Part shown: piece by piece, positions 18,333-26,996 of the stretch
How the letters are laid out: each line of letters opens with the position of its first letter
Numbering within the stretch: the first letter of the stretch is position 1
NCBI GenBank assembly: GCA_963790775.1
Contig: CAWBPR010000011.1
Coordinates: forward strand, 124,001-188,000
From: JASJBU01 sp963790775
Lineage (GTDB): Bacteria > Pseudomonadota > Gammaproteobacteria > Chromatiales > Chromatiaceae
Length of the DNA: 64,000 nucleotides
Direction of reading: 5' to 3'
Notes under the pieces: model-generated
The model's input: only the letters and a program-made list of their open reading frames with translations
Told to the model about the DNA's origin: nothing
Database searches by the model: none
Made by a program: the position numbers and the translations under genes

Positions 18333-20021
18333 TTACTCCTGTTCCTCACTGGGTATGTTGCCGGTTGCTTCGGGTTGCTTGCTGCGGCGTTTATCTGCAG
18401 CGAGGATTTGAGCCTGCTGAGCTGGAGTTAGATCCCCGGTGTTTTTAGGTGGCGCTTTGTGCTGTGCTTTTTTTGCGGCGGCACGTTTCATGGCGGCTTC
18501 GATGGCGGCTTTTTTACTATCCACCTTTTCTCCAGAACCACCCGGTGCGGGCTTTTTCTTCAAGTCTCCCTTTCTCTGCCGCAGACGCGCCTTGCGCTCA
18601 GCTTCCAGGCGCTCCAACCTGGCTAAGCGGAATTCATGGCGTTGCTTGGCATGTTCGGCATCCCGTCTTTGCTGCTCTTTGGCCCAGCTTTCGGTCTTGG
18701 CAAAACGAAAATACTGCACCAGAGGAATATGCGAGGGGCAGACATGCGAGCAGCAGCCACATTCGATACAGTCAAACAGATTGTAGTCCTGAGCTTTTTC
18801 CAGATCCTTGGCCCGGCTGTACCAGTACATCTGTTGTGGCAGGAGCTTGGCAGGGCAGACTTCCGCACAGCGACCGCAGCGAATACAGGCCAACGCGGGC
18901 CCTGGGGCTGGCGCCTCGGCCTCACTGACCGCCAACAGGCAGTTGGCGCCTTTGGTAATGGGTATCTGATCGTTAGGAAGATCAAATCCCATCATCGGGC
19001 CGCCCAGGATCAACTGTGCAGCCTTGTCCGTGTAGCCGCCGGCCTGTTCGATCAGTTCGCTGGCTGTGATGCCGAATGGAGTTTCAATGTTACAAGGTTC
19101 AGCAACGCCTTCCCCAGTCAAGGTCACGATGCGTGAGATGAGTGGTTTCCCCTCCAGAACCGCCTCCGCTATCGCCGCAGTAGTGGCGACATTGTGACAG
19201 ACTATGCCCAGCAGAGCAGGGTATCCGGAACTGGGCACTTCCAGCCCGGTAAGTATTCGTATCAGCTGTTTTTCACCGCCGCTGGGGTAGAGGGTAGGGA
19301 TGCTCACCACTTGGATTGCCTCATCATAGTTCTCGAGACATTTGTGTAAACTGGCGATGGCCCCCGGTTTGTTGTCCTCCACGGCGATCAGACACTGCTC
19401 TGCGCCGAGCAGTTGTTGCAGGATACGCACACCCTCCACAATGCGTTGCGGGTAGGTCTGCATCAGCAGATCATCGCAGGTGATGTAGGGTTCGCACTCT
19501 GCGCCATTGATGATCAGGGTCTTGATAGGTTTACCGGGGTTGAGCTTGATTGCGGATGGAAAGGTGGCTCCCCCCATGCCGACAATGCCGGCTTCGCGAA
19601 TTCTGGATCGCAGCGCTTCAGCGGTTGCCGAGCGATAATCCGTGATTGGCTCCGGTAGATCCACCCATTGTTCTCTTCCATCGGGTTCGATGATGATGCA
19701 CAGCCCTTTCAGCCCGGATGGATGGGGAATCGGCTGATCGGCTATCTCGACGACTCTGCCGGATGTCGGGGCATGCACCGGGGAGCTTACGGGGGCAGTG
19801 CTATCGGCGATCTTCTGCCCTTTGAGCACAGTATCTCCAACCGCCACTAAAGGCTCGGCTGGCTCTCCGATATGCTGCTGCAGCGGCAGCACCAATCGTT
19901 TCGGCAGACTGGCAGTCTTCAGAGGTCTTTGCAGTGACTGGCTTTTGTGATCAGGCAGGTGAAGACCGCCATGAAATCGCCAGAGTTGGCGTGCCTTGTC
20001 TTTATTGGATGCGATATACAT
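18333..20021 (-). CDS. rnfC: Rnf electron transport complex subunit C
   Basis: A 562-residue peripheral subunit that binds NADH/FMN. The start is set at ATG 20021 (MYIASNKDKARQLWRFHGG), preceded by GCAGGAG and 7 bases after the rnfB stop. A longer in-frame start at 20189 would overlap rnfB deeply and its extra residues do not resemble RnfC. Motifs are MGGATFPSAIKL, NGAECEPYITCDD and two ferredoxin-type clusters (CIRCGRCAEVCPAKLLP and CIECGCCSHVCPSHIPL). A Lys/Ala-rich C-terminal tail follows, shorter than in E. coli RsxC. Confidence 0.96.
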   Translation of the reverse strand: MYIASNKDKARQLWRFHGGLHLPDHKSQSLQRPLKTASLPKRLVLPLQQHIGEPAEPLVAVGDTVLKGQKIADSTAPVSSPVHAPTSGRVVEIADQPIPHPSGLKGLCIIIEPDGREQWVDLPEPITDYRSATAEALRSRIREAGIVGMGGATFPSAIKLNPGKPIKTLIINGAECEPYITCDDLLMQTYPQRIVEGVRILQQLLGAEQCLIAVEDNKPGAIASLHKCLENYDEAIQVVSIPTLYPSGGEKQLIRILTGLEVPSSGYPALLGIVCHNVATTAAIAEAVLEGKPLISRIVTLTGEGVAEPCNIETPFGITASELIEQAGGYTDKAAQLILGGPMMGFDLPNDQIPITKGANCLLAVSEAEAPAPGPALACIRCGRCAEVCPAKLLPQQMYWYSRAKDLEKAQDYNLFDCIECGCCSHVCPSHIPLVQYFRFAKTESWAKEQQRRDAEHAKQRHEFRLARLERLEAERKARLRQRKGDLKKKPAPGGSGEKVDSKKAAIEAAMKRAAAKKAQHKAPPKNTGDLTPAQQAQILAADKRRSKQPEATGNIPSEEQE

Positions 20022-20028
20022 CTCCTGC

Positions 20029-20595
20029 TCAGACCTTTGCCCTGCGTGCGACTTCAGGGTGTCGATCGTCCGGGAAGGGCCAGCGCCAGGTTGTGGCGTC
20101 CTCCTGAACCGGTTGCATGACGATACAATCCACCGGACAAGGGGGCAGGCAGAGTGCACAACCCGTGCATTCTGAAGCAATGATGACATGCATCTGCTTC
20201 GCCGCGCCGAGTATCGCGTCTACCGGACAGGCCTGCAGGCACAACGTGCAGCCGATACACTCCGCCTCTTTGATCACTGCCACAGCCTTGGGCTTTTCTT
20301 CAGCATGTTCTGCATCCAGGGGTATCGGGTCACGCCCCAACAGGTCTGCCAGCGCCAGCATCCCGGCCTCTCCGCCTGGAGGGCATTGGTTGATTTCCGC
20401 CTCGCCATCGGCGATTGCCTCGGCATAGGGCCGGCAGCCGGCAAACCCGCATTGTCCACACTGAGTCTGAGGCAACAGGGCTTCAATCTGGTCGGTGATC
20501 GGGTCCCCCTCTACATGAAAGCGGACATTCGCATAGCCAAGTAAAAGGCCGAAGGCAGCTGCGAGTCCGGCGATGGCGAGGATGGAGATCAGCAT
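20029..20595 (-). CDS. rnfB: Rnf electron transport complex subunit B
   Basis: A 188-residue ferredoxin-like subunit with an N-terminal membrane anchor (MLISILAIAGLAAAFGLLLG). A cysteine cluster in TQCGQCGFAGCRPYAEAI is followed by two 4Fe-4S motifs, CIGCTLCLQACPVDAI and CTGCALCLPPCPVDCI. The start at 20595 lies 4 bases after the rnfA stop; the in-frame start at 20622 would overlap rnfA. RnfB is the entry or exit point for ferredoxin electrons. Confidence 0.96.
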   Translation of the reverse strand: MLISILAIAGLAAAFGLLLGYANVRFHVEGDPITDQIEALLPQTQCGQCGFAGCRPYAEAIADGEAEINQCPPGGEAGMLALADLLGRDPIPLDAEHAEEKPKAVAVIKEAECIGCTLCLQACPVDAILGAAKQMHVIIASECTGCALCLPPCPVDCIVMQPVQEDATTWRWPFPDDRHPEVARRAKV

Positions 20596-20599
20596 GGCA

Positions 20600-21181
20600 T
20601 CACTTGGTGACGAGACCGGCAAATCCCATGAAGGCCAGGGACATCAGTCCGGCGGTGATCAGGGCAATAGCGTTGCCTTGAAATGGTTCCGGAACATCGG
20701 CCACCGCCACCCTTTCACGCACTGCAGCGAAAAGGACCAGCACCAGGGAGAAACCGAGCGCGGCGCCAAACCCGTAGAGAGCGGATTCCACGAAACTGTG
20801 CTGTTCCTGGATATTCAGCAATGCCACGCCAAGTACCGCACAGTTGGTCGTGATGAGAGGTAAAAAGATGCCCAGCACCTGATACAGCATGGGGCTGGTT
20901 TTGTGCATCACCATTTCCGTGAACTGCACCACCACGGCGATTACCAGAATAAAGGCGATGGTGCGTAGAAATTCCAGGCCCAGGGGCAGCAACAGATATT
21001 CATTGACCAGATAGGAACAGATCGACGAGAGAGTCAGCACAAAGGTGGTCGCCAGCCCCATCCCGGTGGCGGTTTCCAGTTTGCGCGAGACTCCCATGAA
21101 TGGGCAGAGTCCGAGAAACTTCACCAGCACGAAATTGTTAACGAGAACAGTGCTGATCAGGATGAGGGCGTATTCTTTCAT
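20600..21181 (-). CDS. rnfA: Rnf electron transport complex subunit A
   Basis: First gene of the rnf operon, 193 residues. It is nearly colinear with E. coli RsxA: TVLVNNFVLVKFLGLCPFMG, the FLPLITTNCAVLGVALLN segment with its conserved cysteine, and GNAIALITAGLMSLAFMG. Six membrane helices are expected. Two ATG codons stand in tandem (21184 and 21181); the second gives the usual short N-terminus MKEYALILIS. About 220 bases separate it from the divergent metY-type gene. Confidence 0.97.
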   Translation of the reverse strand: MKEYALILISTVLVNNFVLVKFLGLCPFMGVSRKLETATGMGLATTFVLTLSSICSYLVNEYLLLPLGLEFLRTIAFILVIAVVVQFTEMVMHKTSPMLYQVLGIFLPLITTNCAVLGVALLNIQEQHSFVESALYGFGAALGFSLVLVLFAAVRERVAVADVPEPFQGNAIALITAGLMSLAFMGFAGLVTK

Positions 21182-21350
21182 CAATAATCACGAGATTGGC
21201 AATCGACTAAGGATAAGCGTCGCTCAGACAGGATTCAACACATCAAAGTCAGGTAATTAAGTGATATTTCCCCCAGCGCTGCCAATCTGGTAGGGAAAAG
21301 CCATGTAAACCTGCACAAAATTCATAAATCGGCAGGTGCCTGGGATGTCC

Positions 21351-21379
21351 TGTCAATCAACTGAAGCGGATGCTATAAA
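21351..21379 (+). promoter_or_regulatory. Candidate sigma70 promoter of the metY-type gene
   Basis: TGTCAA at 21351-21356, a 17-base spacer and TATAAA at 21374-21379, the latter preceded by TGC, which makes an extended -10. The predicted start point would be near 21386 and the leader only about 20 bases, ending in a strong TAGGAGGA ribosome-binding site. This leaves no room for a riboswitch in the transcript. Pattern-based only. Confidence 0.4.
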
Positions 21380-21405
21380 TCCCATTCACCTATAGGAGGA
21401 TAAAA

Positions 21406-22680
21406 ATGAAATTAGAATCCCTGGCGTTGCATCATGGTTACAAATCAGAGGCTACCACGAAGTCTGCCGCTGTACCCATCTATCAGACGACATCCTACAC
21501 CTTTGACAATACCCAGCATGGTGCGGATCTCTTTGACCTGAAGGTCGAGGGAAATATCTATACAAGAATCATGAATCCCACCACCAGTGTGCTGGAGCAG
21601 CGCCTGGCCGAAATGGAAGGGGGCATAGGCGCGCTCGCTGTAGCTTCGGGAATGGCCGCCATTACCTATGCAATTCAATGCATTACGGCATCCGGCGACA
21701 ATATTGTAAGCACCAGTCAGTTATATGGGGGCACCTATAATCTGTTTGCACATACCTTTCCACGTCAGGGTATCGATGTGCGCATGGCCAGCTTTGACGA
21801 TTATGCAGCCATTGAGAGCCTGATTGATGACCAAACCCGCGCCCTGTTTTGTGAGTCTATCGGTAATCCGGCCGGGAATGTGGTGGATCTGGAGAAGCTT
21901 GCGGATATCGCGCACCGTCATGGGGTTCCGCTGATCGTAGATAATACCGTTGCCACCCCCTATCTTTGTCGACCCTTTGAATTTGGCGCCGATATCGTAG
22001 TGCATTCCCTGACCAAATACATCGGTGGCCACGGCACCACCATTGGCGGGGTGATCATCGACTCGGGGAAATTCGACTGGGTTGCGAACAAAGCGCGTTT
22101 CCCGATGTTGAATGAGCCCGATCCCTCCTATCACGGAGTGGTCTATACGGAAGCCCTGGGGCCTGCCGCCTACATAGCCCGCTGTCGGGTGGTGCCGCTG
22201 CGCAATACCGGCGCTGCACTCTCACCGCATAGTGCGTTCCTGATTCTGCAGGGATTGGAGACCCTCGGCTTGCGTATGGAACGGCATTGCGAAAATACTC
22301 TGACGGCTGCCGAATTTCTGCAGCAACAGCCGCAGGTTGAGTGGGTGAAATATGCAGCGCTACCGGACAGCGAACACTATGAACGCTGTCAGAGGATCAC
22401 CAGGGGGCAGGCCTCCGGCATTCTGAGTTTCGGCATCAAGGGCGGCAAGGAGGCAGGAGGCCGTTTTATCGATGCGCTGCAGATGATTCTGCGTCTGGTG
22501 AATATCGGCGACGCCAAATCGCTTGCCTGCCATCCGGCCACCACCACGCATCGTCAACTGGGTCCGGATGAACTGAAAAGCGCAGGAGTGAGTGAAGATA
22601 TGGTGCGGCTGTCCATTGGCATCGAACATATCGATGATATTCTTTCCGATATCAGTCAGGCGCTGGATGCTGCGAGCTAG
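21406..22680 (+). CDS. metY: O-acetylhomoserine sulfhydrylase (PLP-dependent)
   Basis: The 424-residue length and sequence fit the MetY/O-acetylhomoserine aminocarboxypropyltransferase branch of the Cys/Met metabolism PLP family. It makes homocysteine from O-acetylhomoserine and sulfide. Motifs: YTRIMNPTTSVLEQRLAEME, VASGMAAITYAIQ, VDNTVATPYLCRPFEFGAD and the PLP-lysine motif VHSLTKYIGGHGTTIGG (Lys about 204), with the C-terminal SLACHPATTTHRQL. A strong ribosome-binding site, AGGAGGAT, precedes the start. It lies back to back with rnfA and is followed by a G6/C6 hairpin at 22761-22776. Sulfide assimilation fits a sulfur oxidiser. Confidence 0.94.
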   Translation: MKLESLALHHGYKSEATTKSAAVPIYQTTSYTFDNTQHGADLFDLKVEGNIYTRIMNPTTSVLEQRLAEMEGGIGALAVASGMAAITYAIQCITASGDNIVSTSQLYGGTYNLFAHTFPRQGIDVRMASFDDYAAIESLIDDQTRALFCESIGNPAGNVVDLEKLADIAHRHGVPLIVDNTVATPYLCRPFEFGADIVVHSLTKYIGGHGTTIGGVIIDSGKFDWVANKARFPMLNEPDPSYHGVVYTEALGPAAYIARCRVVPLRNTGAALSPHSAFLILQGLETLGLRMERHCENTLTAAEFLQQQPQVEWVKYAALPDSEHYERCQRITRGQASGILSFGIKGGKEAGGRFIDALQMILRLVNIGDAKSLACHPATTTHRQLGPDELKSAGVSEDMVRLSIGIEHIDDILSDISQALDAAS

Positions 22681-22757
22681 CTAAGGAGCGCATCAAGCGC
22701 GCTGAGTGGGACTCAGTTCCCGCTGACCGTGGACAGGGCTGTGCGATAAGTGTTTTA

Positions 22758-22781
22758 CCAGGGGGGATTACCCCCCTTTGA
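22758..22781. terminator. G6/C6 hairpin between convergent genes
   Basis: GGGGGG, a 4-base loop (ATTA) and CCCCCC at 22761-22776, followed by TTT on the plus strand. It lies between the ends of the metY-type gene (plus) and the sulfur-globule-type gene (minus). The stem is strong but the T tract is short, so it is a plausible but imperfect terminator for metY. Confidence 0.45.
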
Positions 22782-22790
22782 CGCTTTGGA

Positions 22791-23096
22791 TTATTCTGGC
22801 AACGGTGGGGGAGGAGGGGGATCGGATTCCTGATTGTTGTTCTGATAACCGTAGCCTGGATAACCCCAGCCATAAGGGCTGCCGTAACCGTATGGGCCGC
22901 CCCAGCCGTAGGGACCTCCGTATCCATAGGGTCCTCCATAGCCGTAAGGGCCACCCCAGCCGTAGGGACCGCGATGCCGCCAGTAGTCGTCATCATTGTC
23001 GAAAAAATCGAAGAACTTGAACGCATTTGCCTGCTGAACCGTTAAAACACCAACCAAGGCAGTCAATGCCAAAGTCAGTTTGTGCGTTTTCTTCAT
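22791..23096 (-). CDS. Sulfur globule protein-like Gly/Tyr/Pro-rich secreted protein
   Basis: The 101-residue product has a clear signal peptide (MKKTHKLTLALTALVGVLTV, cleavage near ANA). An acidic/aromatic stretch (FKFFDFFDNDDDYW) follows, then about seven PYG-x-G repeats (PYGWGG, PYGYGG) and a C-terminal tail rich in Asn/Gln ending DPPPPPPLPE. Size, export signal and aromatic/glycine repeats resemble the small envelope proteins of sulfur globules (SgpC/CV3 type), which form a sheath around periplasmic sulfur. The call is by composition, since such low-complexity proteins align poorly. It is divergent from the repeat protein at 23396. Confidence 0.75.
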   Translation of the reverse strand: MKKTHKLTLALTALVGVLTVQQANAFKFFDFFDNDDDYWRHRGPYGWGGPYGYGGPYGYGGPYGWGGPYGYGSPYGWGYPGYGYQNNNQESDPPPPPPLPE

Positions 23097-23395
23097 GCCG
23101 GTGGTCCTCCTCGATTAAGTTTTCCAAAATGGGTGTTTGGTACTAATTACATGTTGAATACTAACAGAAAATATCTTATGCAAAGATTCTCAGCTAGGCA
23201 ATTGCCCTTAGTCAATAGTTTGTCTGCTGCGTTGCATACTGAGATTCGCTGTAAGGAGGATTCAGCGACTGATGGATTAGACAGGCGCAAAATATCATTG
23301 ATAAATGGGTCCTATATGCGGAATAATTATTTTTCTTGCTCAGGCCAAAGACATCCTGGTCTCTACTTTATTAGCACAGGTTTTGAGGAACTGGT
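23097..23395. other. Divergent intergenic region of sulfur-globule locus 1
   Basis: Nearly 300 bases between the minus-strand globule-type gene and the plus-strand repeat protein, relatively A+T rich. It should hold both promoters. An open plus-strand frame crosses it but shows no protein-like features and overlaps the globule gene start, so it was not called. No clear hairpin seen. Confidence 0.4.
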
Positions 23396-24076
23396 ATGAA
23401 GAAATTTCTAACCCTGCTGGCGCTTTCCCTTCCACTTCTTTCCCATGCGGGCAAGTTTGAACAGTCTTTGGTGGTGCAGACCGGGCAGATGCGCGAGAGT
23501 GATTTGATTGTTCGCAACATCACCGACCTCACCAGCAAAAAGACCTGCCTGACCTTCTATATCCGCACCAGCGGAACCAGCCCGATCACCCACTGCTACG
23601 ATGCAGTATCCGGATTTGGCGCCAACCTGAACCAGGTAGGGCATATCAAGGCGGATGATCTGGTGGTGCGGAAACTGGAAGATACCAAGAACGGCATGTT
23701 CTGCATGACCGCTTATGTCAGCACGCCAGGCACCTCCCCGGCAGTGGATTGTTATGTCAACAAGCAGCAGTTCAAGGATCATATGGTCGAAGCCGGGCAT
23801 CTGCGGGAAGGGGATCTGGATGTGCGCAAGATCGTAGACGCGGGCAACATGAAAACCTGTCTGGTGGCCTATGTGACCACCAAGGGCACCTCCCCGTCAT
23901 TGCTCTGTTATGACTCACCACCCGGTAACAAAGGCGGCCTCTATCAGTCCAGTTATCTGAAAGAGGGAGATCTGGTGGTGAGGAAGGTTATCGACGTGGA
24001 GAGCAAGAAGGCCTGCCTTGTTACCTATGTGAGTACGGCGGGTACATCCTCACATATGTACTGTTATGAGGAATAG
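23396..24076 (+). CDS. Secreted protein of four 52-residue Cys-pair repeats (unknown family)
   Basis: I do not recognise this 226-residue protein. A signal peptide (about 1-18, ending LLSHA) is followed by four tandem units with an exact 52-residue period. Asp at 36, 88, 140 and 192 and Cys at 51, 103, 155 and 207 are all 52 apart, and each first Cys is followed 16 residues later by a second (67, 119, 171, 223). The consensus runs G-h-x-[RK]-x-x-DL-x-VR-[KN]-h-x-D, then K-x-C-[LM]-x-x-Y-[VI]-x-T-x-GTS, then CY. One intramolecular disulfide per repeat in a beta-rich domain is a reasonable inference. GAGGAA precedes ATG 23396. It sits between two globule-type genes, suggesting a periplasmic sulfur-globule or sulfur-binding role, which is unproven. 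Confidence 0.85.
   Translation: MKKFLTLLALSLPLLSHAGKFEQSLVVQTGQMRESDLIVRNITDLTSKKTCLTFYIRTSGTSPITHCYDAVSGFGANLNQVGHIKADDLVVRKLEDTKNGMFCMTAYVSTPGTSPAVDCYVNKQQFKDHMVEAGHLREGDLDVRKIVDAGNMKTCLVAYVTTKGTSPSLLCYDSPPGNKGGLYQSSYLKEGDLVVRKVIDVESKKACLVTYVSTAGTSSHMYCYEE
23483..24073 (+). repeat. Four 156-bp in-frame coding repeats
   Basis: Units at 23483-23638, 23639-23794, 23795-23950 and a shorter last unit 23951-24073. The period is exactly 156 bases (52 codons). Protein similarity between units is clear but the DNA has diverged, so the duplication is old and held by selection on the protein. Confidence 0.85.
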
Positions 24077-24206
24077 GTTGGGTCCCGGCTAAAATTGACT
24101 CGTACTGAGAGCATTGCTAAAAAAGCCGTATCTAGTGCTCTCCTAAGCCGACAGATGAATCTCTCAAATATCAATAGGTCTTTTTAAATACAGAGGTACC
24201 CAAATC

Positions 24207-24548
24207 GTGAGTAAACAAAAACTAGTTCTCTACAGTGCCATGCTTGCCATTGGCGGCGGCAGCTTAATGATTATGCCCAGCGCTTATGCGTTTGATATGG
24301 GCAACATGATGAACCCATCGAAATGGATGGGTAATAATAGAGATGATGACTACTACTATGACCGTTATGGTCCATATGGCGGCCCCTACGGTGGCTATGG
24401 TGGTCCCTACGGTGGTTATGGAGGTCCTTACGGGTACGGCGGTTATCCGGGTTACGGTTACGGCGCCCCAGGCTATGGTTACGGCGCTCCTGGTTACTAC
24501 CAGCAACAGCAGAGCAATGAGCCGCCTCCACCGCCATTGCCGCAATAA
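24207..24548 (+). CDS. Sulfur globule protein-like Gly/Tyr/Pro-rich secreted protein
   Basis: A 113-residue product starting at GTG 24207 with AGAGGT about 9 bases upstream. It has a signal peptide (about 1-28, ending SAYA), a short linker (NMMNPSKWMGNN), an acidic/aromatic DDDYYYDRYG patch, then PYGG-YGG and GYGYGAPG repeats. The C-terminus is Gln-rich and ends NEPPPPPLPQ. That tail nearly matches the tail of the protein at 22791-23096, so the two are paralogous in design. It is probably a sulfur globule envelope protein (CV3-like) by composition and neighbourhood. It is followed by a very strong terminator. Confidence 0.75.
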   Translation: MSKQKLVLYSAMLAIGGGSLMIMPSAYAFDMGNMMNPSKWMGNNRDDDYYYDRYGPYGGPYGGYGGPYGGYGGPYGYGGYPGYGYGAPGYGYGAPGYYQQQQSNEPPPPPLPQ

Positions 24549-24565
24549 GCGACATCGAGTTGCTG

Positions 24566-24594
24566 ACGGGACGGTCTAGCACCGTCCCGTTTTT
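24566..24594 (+). terminator. Intrinsic terminator after the globule-type gene
   Basis: A perfect 10-bp stem (ACGGGACGGT / ACCGTCCCGT), a 5-base loop at 24576-24580 and TTTT directly after. It ends the plus-strand transcript before the convergent metG. Confidence 0.9.
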
Positions 24595-24679
24595 CGTTCT
24601 GCCGTTGCTTCGACAATACAGCGCGAGTACTTTCCCGGTGAAGTTGCTGGGTCAGCCGCTGTATTTCCCAAGAGTTATT

Positions 24680-26765
24680 TTATTTGACCCGCATGCCTGG
24701 CTTGGCGCCCTCATCGGGGGTAAGCACAAACAGCTCTTTCCCGCCGGGGCCTGCTGCCAGGACCATCCCTTCGGACAAGCCGAAACGCATCTTGCGCGGC
24801 GCCAGGTTGGCGACCATCACGGTCAGCTTGCCCTGCAGGTCTTCCGGTCGGTAGGCGGATTTGATGCCGGCGAACACATTGCGGGTCTCGCCCCCCAGAT
24901 CCAGGGACAACTGCAACAGCTTGTCTGCGCCATCCACATGTTTGGCCTCGATGATCTTGGCGATGCGCAGATCGAGTTTGGCAAAGTCATCGTATTCGAT
25001 GGTGGCAGCGATGGGTTCCTTGCTCAGGGGTGAGTCAGCGACAGGCTTAACTGCTGTCGCAGTGGATTGTGCCGCCAGATCCTCTTTTGAGTGTTCCAGC
25101 ATCGCCTCGATCTGTTTGGGATCGATACGGGTCATTAAGTGCTCGTACTTTCTGATTTTATGTCCACCAGGGAGTAGTGTTTTAGAGTCATTCCAGGTAA
25201 GAGAAGTGGTATTGAGAAATTTTTCTACTTGACTCGCAACTCCCGGTAGCACGGGTTTTAAATAGATCGTGATCAGCCTGAAGCAGTTGATCAGGCACAC
25301 TGCAAACAACATGTAGTTCTCCTTCCGCACCTGCTTGTTTGGCTAATACCCAGGGTTTTTTCTCGTCTGCGTAATAGTTGACATCATCAGCGAGTCTCAT
25401 GATTTCTCTGATAGCCTTTGCGAAGTCTCTTGCTTCATAGAAATCCGCAATCTTTTCACCCGCCTGCTGTAGATTTGCAGTAATTTGTGCTACGTGGTTG
25501 TCTTCATTACTGGGATCAAGGTCATTTAACAAGATCCCAGTAAGTTGACCATCGAATTTCTTTGAAATGAAACCTGCCGATCTACTCGCGATATTTACAT
25601 ACTTACCCACCAGGTCTGAGTTCACCCGAGCAGTAAAGTCCTCCAGGTTGAGATCGATGTCATCCACCCCGGACCCCAATTTGGCGGCGAAGTAGTAGCG
25701 CAGATATTCCGGGTTGAGGTGGTCCAGGTAGGTGCGGGCCTTGATGAAGGTGCCGCGGGACTTGGACATCTTCGAGCCGTCCACGGTGAGAAAGCCGTGG
25801 GAGAAGACCGCGCTGGGGGTGCGGAAGCCGGCGCCATGCAGCATTGCCGGCCAGAACAGAGCATGGAAGTAGATGATGTCCTTGCCGATGAAGTGATACA
25901 GCTCGGTCTCTGAGCCGGGGGTCCAGAAGTCGTCAAACTCCAACCCTTCTGTCCTGTCGCAGAGGTTCTTGAAGCTGGCCATGTAACCGATGGGGGCGTC
26001 CAGCCAGACATAGAAGAACTTGCCTGGGTGATCCGGGATCTCGAAACCGAAGTAGGGGGCGTCACGGGAGATGTCCCACTCCTGCAGTCCTGATTCGAAC
26101 CACTCATCCAGCTTGTTGGCCACCTCGGCCTGCAGGTGGCCGCCCCGGGTCCAGGCCTTGAGCATCTCTTCAAAGTCGCCCAGTTTGAAAAAGTAGTGGT
26201 CGGATTCGCGTTGTTCCGGCACTGCACCGGACACTGCGGAGACCGGGTTCTTCAGCTCGGAGGGTGAGTAGCTGGCGCCGCAGACCTCGCAGTTGTCCCC
26301 ATACTGGTCCTCGGCCCCGCATTTGGGGCAGGCGCCCTTGATGAAACGGTCGGGCAGGAACATCTTTTCCACCGGGTCATAAGCCTGAGTAATGGCTCGT
26401 CTGGCGATATGGCCCCCATCCCGGTTGCGTTCATAGATGGTGTTGGCGAAGCCCTGATTTTCCGGGGAATGGGTGGAGTGATAGTTGTCAAAGGCAACCC
26501 GGAACTCGGCAAAGTCGGCCTGATGCTCCTGGGCCACGTTGGCGATCAACGCTTCCGGTTCAATGCCCTCCTGACGTGCGCGCAGCATGATGGGGGTGCC
26601 GTGCGCATCATCCGCGCAGACATACAGACACTGATGGCCGCGCATTTTTTGAAAACGCACCCAGATGTCGGTTTGGATGTACTCAACTAAATGGCCGATG
26701 TGGATCGGGCCATTTGCATAGGGCAGGGCGCTGGTTACCAGAATCTTGCGCGGTATACTCTTCAT
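24680..26765 (-). pseudogene. metG: Methionyl-tRNA synthetase, frameshifted
   Basis: The 5' frame (from ATG 26765) has the HIGH site (PYANGPIHIGHLVEYIQ), the zinc cysteines (CPKCGAEDQYGDNCEVCG), KMSKS (GSKMSKSRGTF) and the start of the anticodon-binding domain. It then runs out of frame after KKPWVLAKQAGAEGE and stops at 25188. The remainder (CLINCFRLITIYLKPVLPGV, then the C-terminal tRNA-binding domain DDFAKLDLRIAKIIEAKHV) is in another frame at 24680-25330. The shift lies around 25290-25335 and needs one base skipped. About 25140-25625, containing the shift, is near 43% G+C against about 60% on both sides. MetG is essential, so an assembly error, a chimeric patch or a second copy is likely. 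Confidence 0.88.
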
Positions 26766-26996
26766 CTTTTGGGTGTTCCGGGTTGGGTATTTGTCAGGTG
26801 GCACAGGCCGAAAACCTAAAATTATCGCATAGTAAAGGGTGAATATCTCTGACCGGTTGTCTGTACAAAGCCGATTCCGAGCTAAAACCCAGCAAATTAC
26901 TTGGTAAATTGTTTTTGATTTGGTGTAGAATCCCCCGCCAAGTTTTCAGTGAATGATTTGGCCTCAATTTGGGGTCTCTAGGCAGGAGAATCAGAA

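Noticed and set aside
21185..21405. Possible SAM riboswitch before the metY-type gene
   Set aside because: The best promoter leaves a leader of only about 20 bases, and no SAM riboswitch core could be recognised.
23082..23399. Open frame across the divergent globule-locus promoter region
   Set aside because: Overlaps the start of a real signal peptide gene and has no protein-like features.
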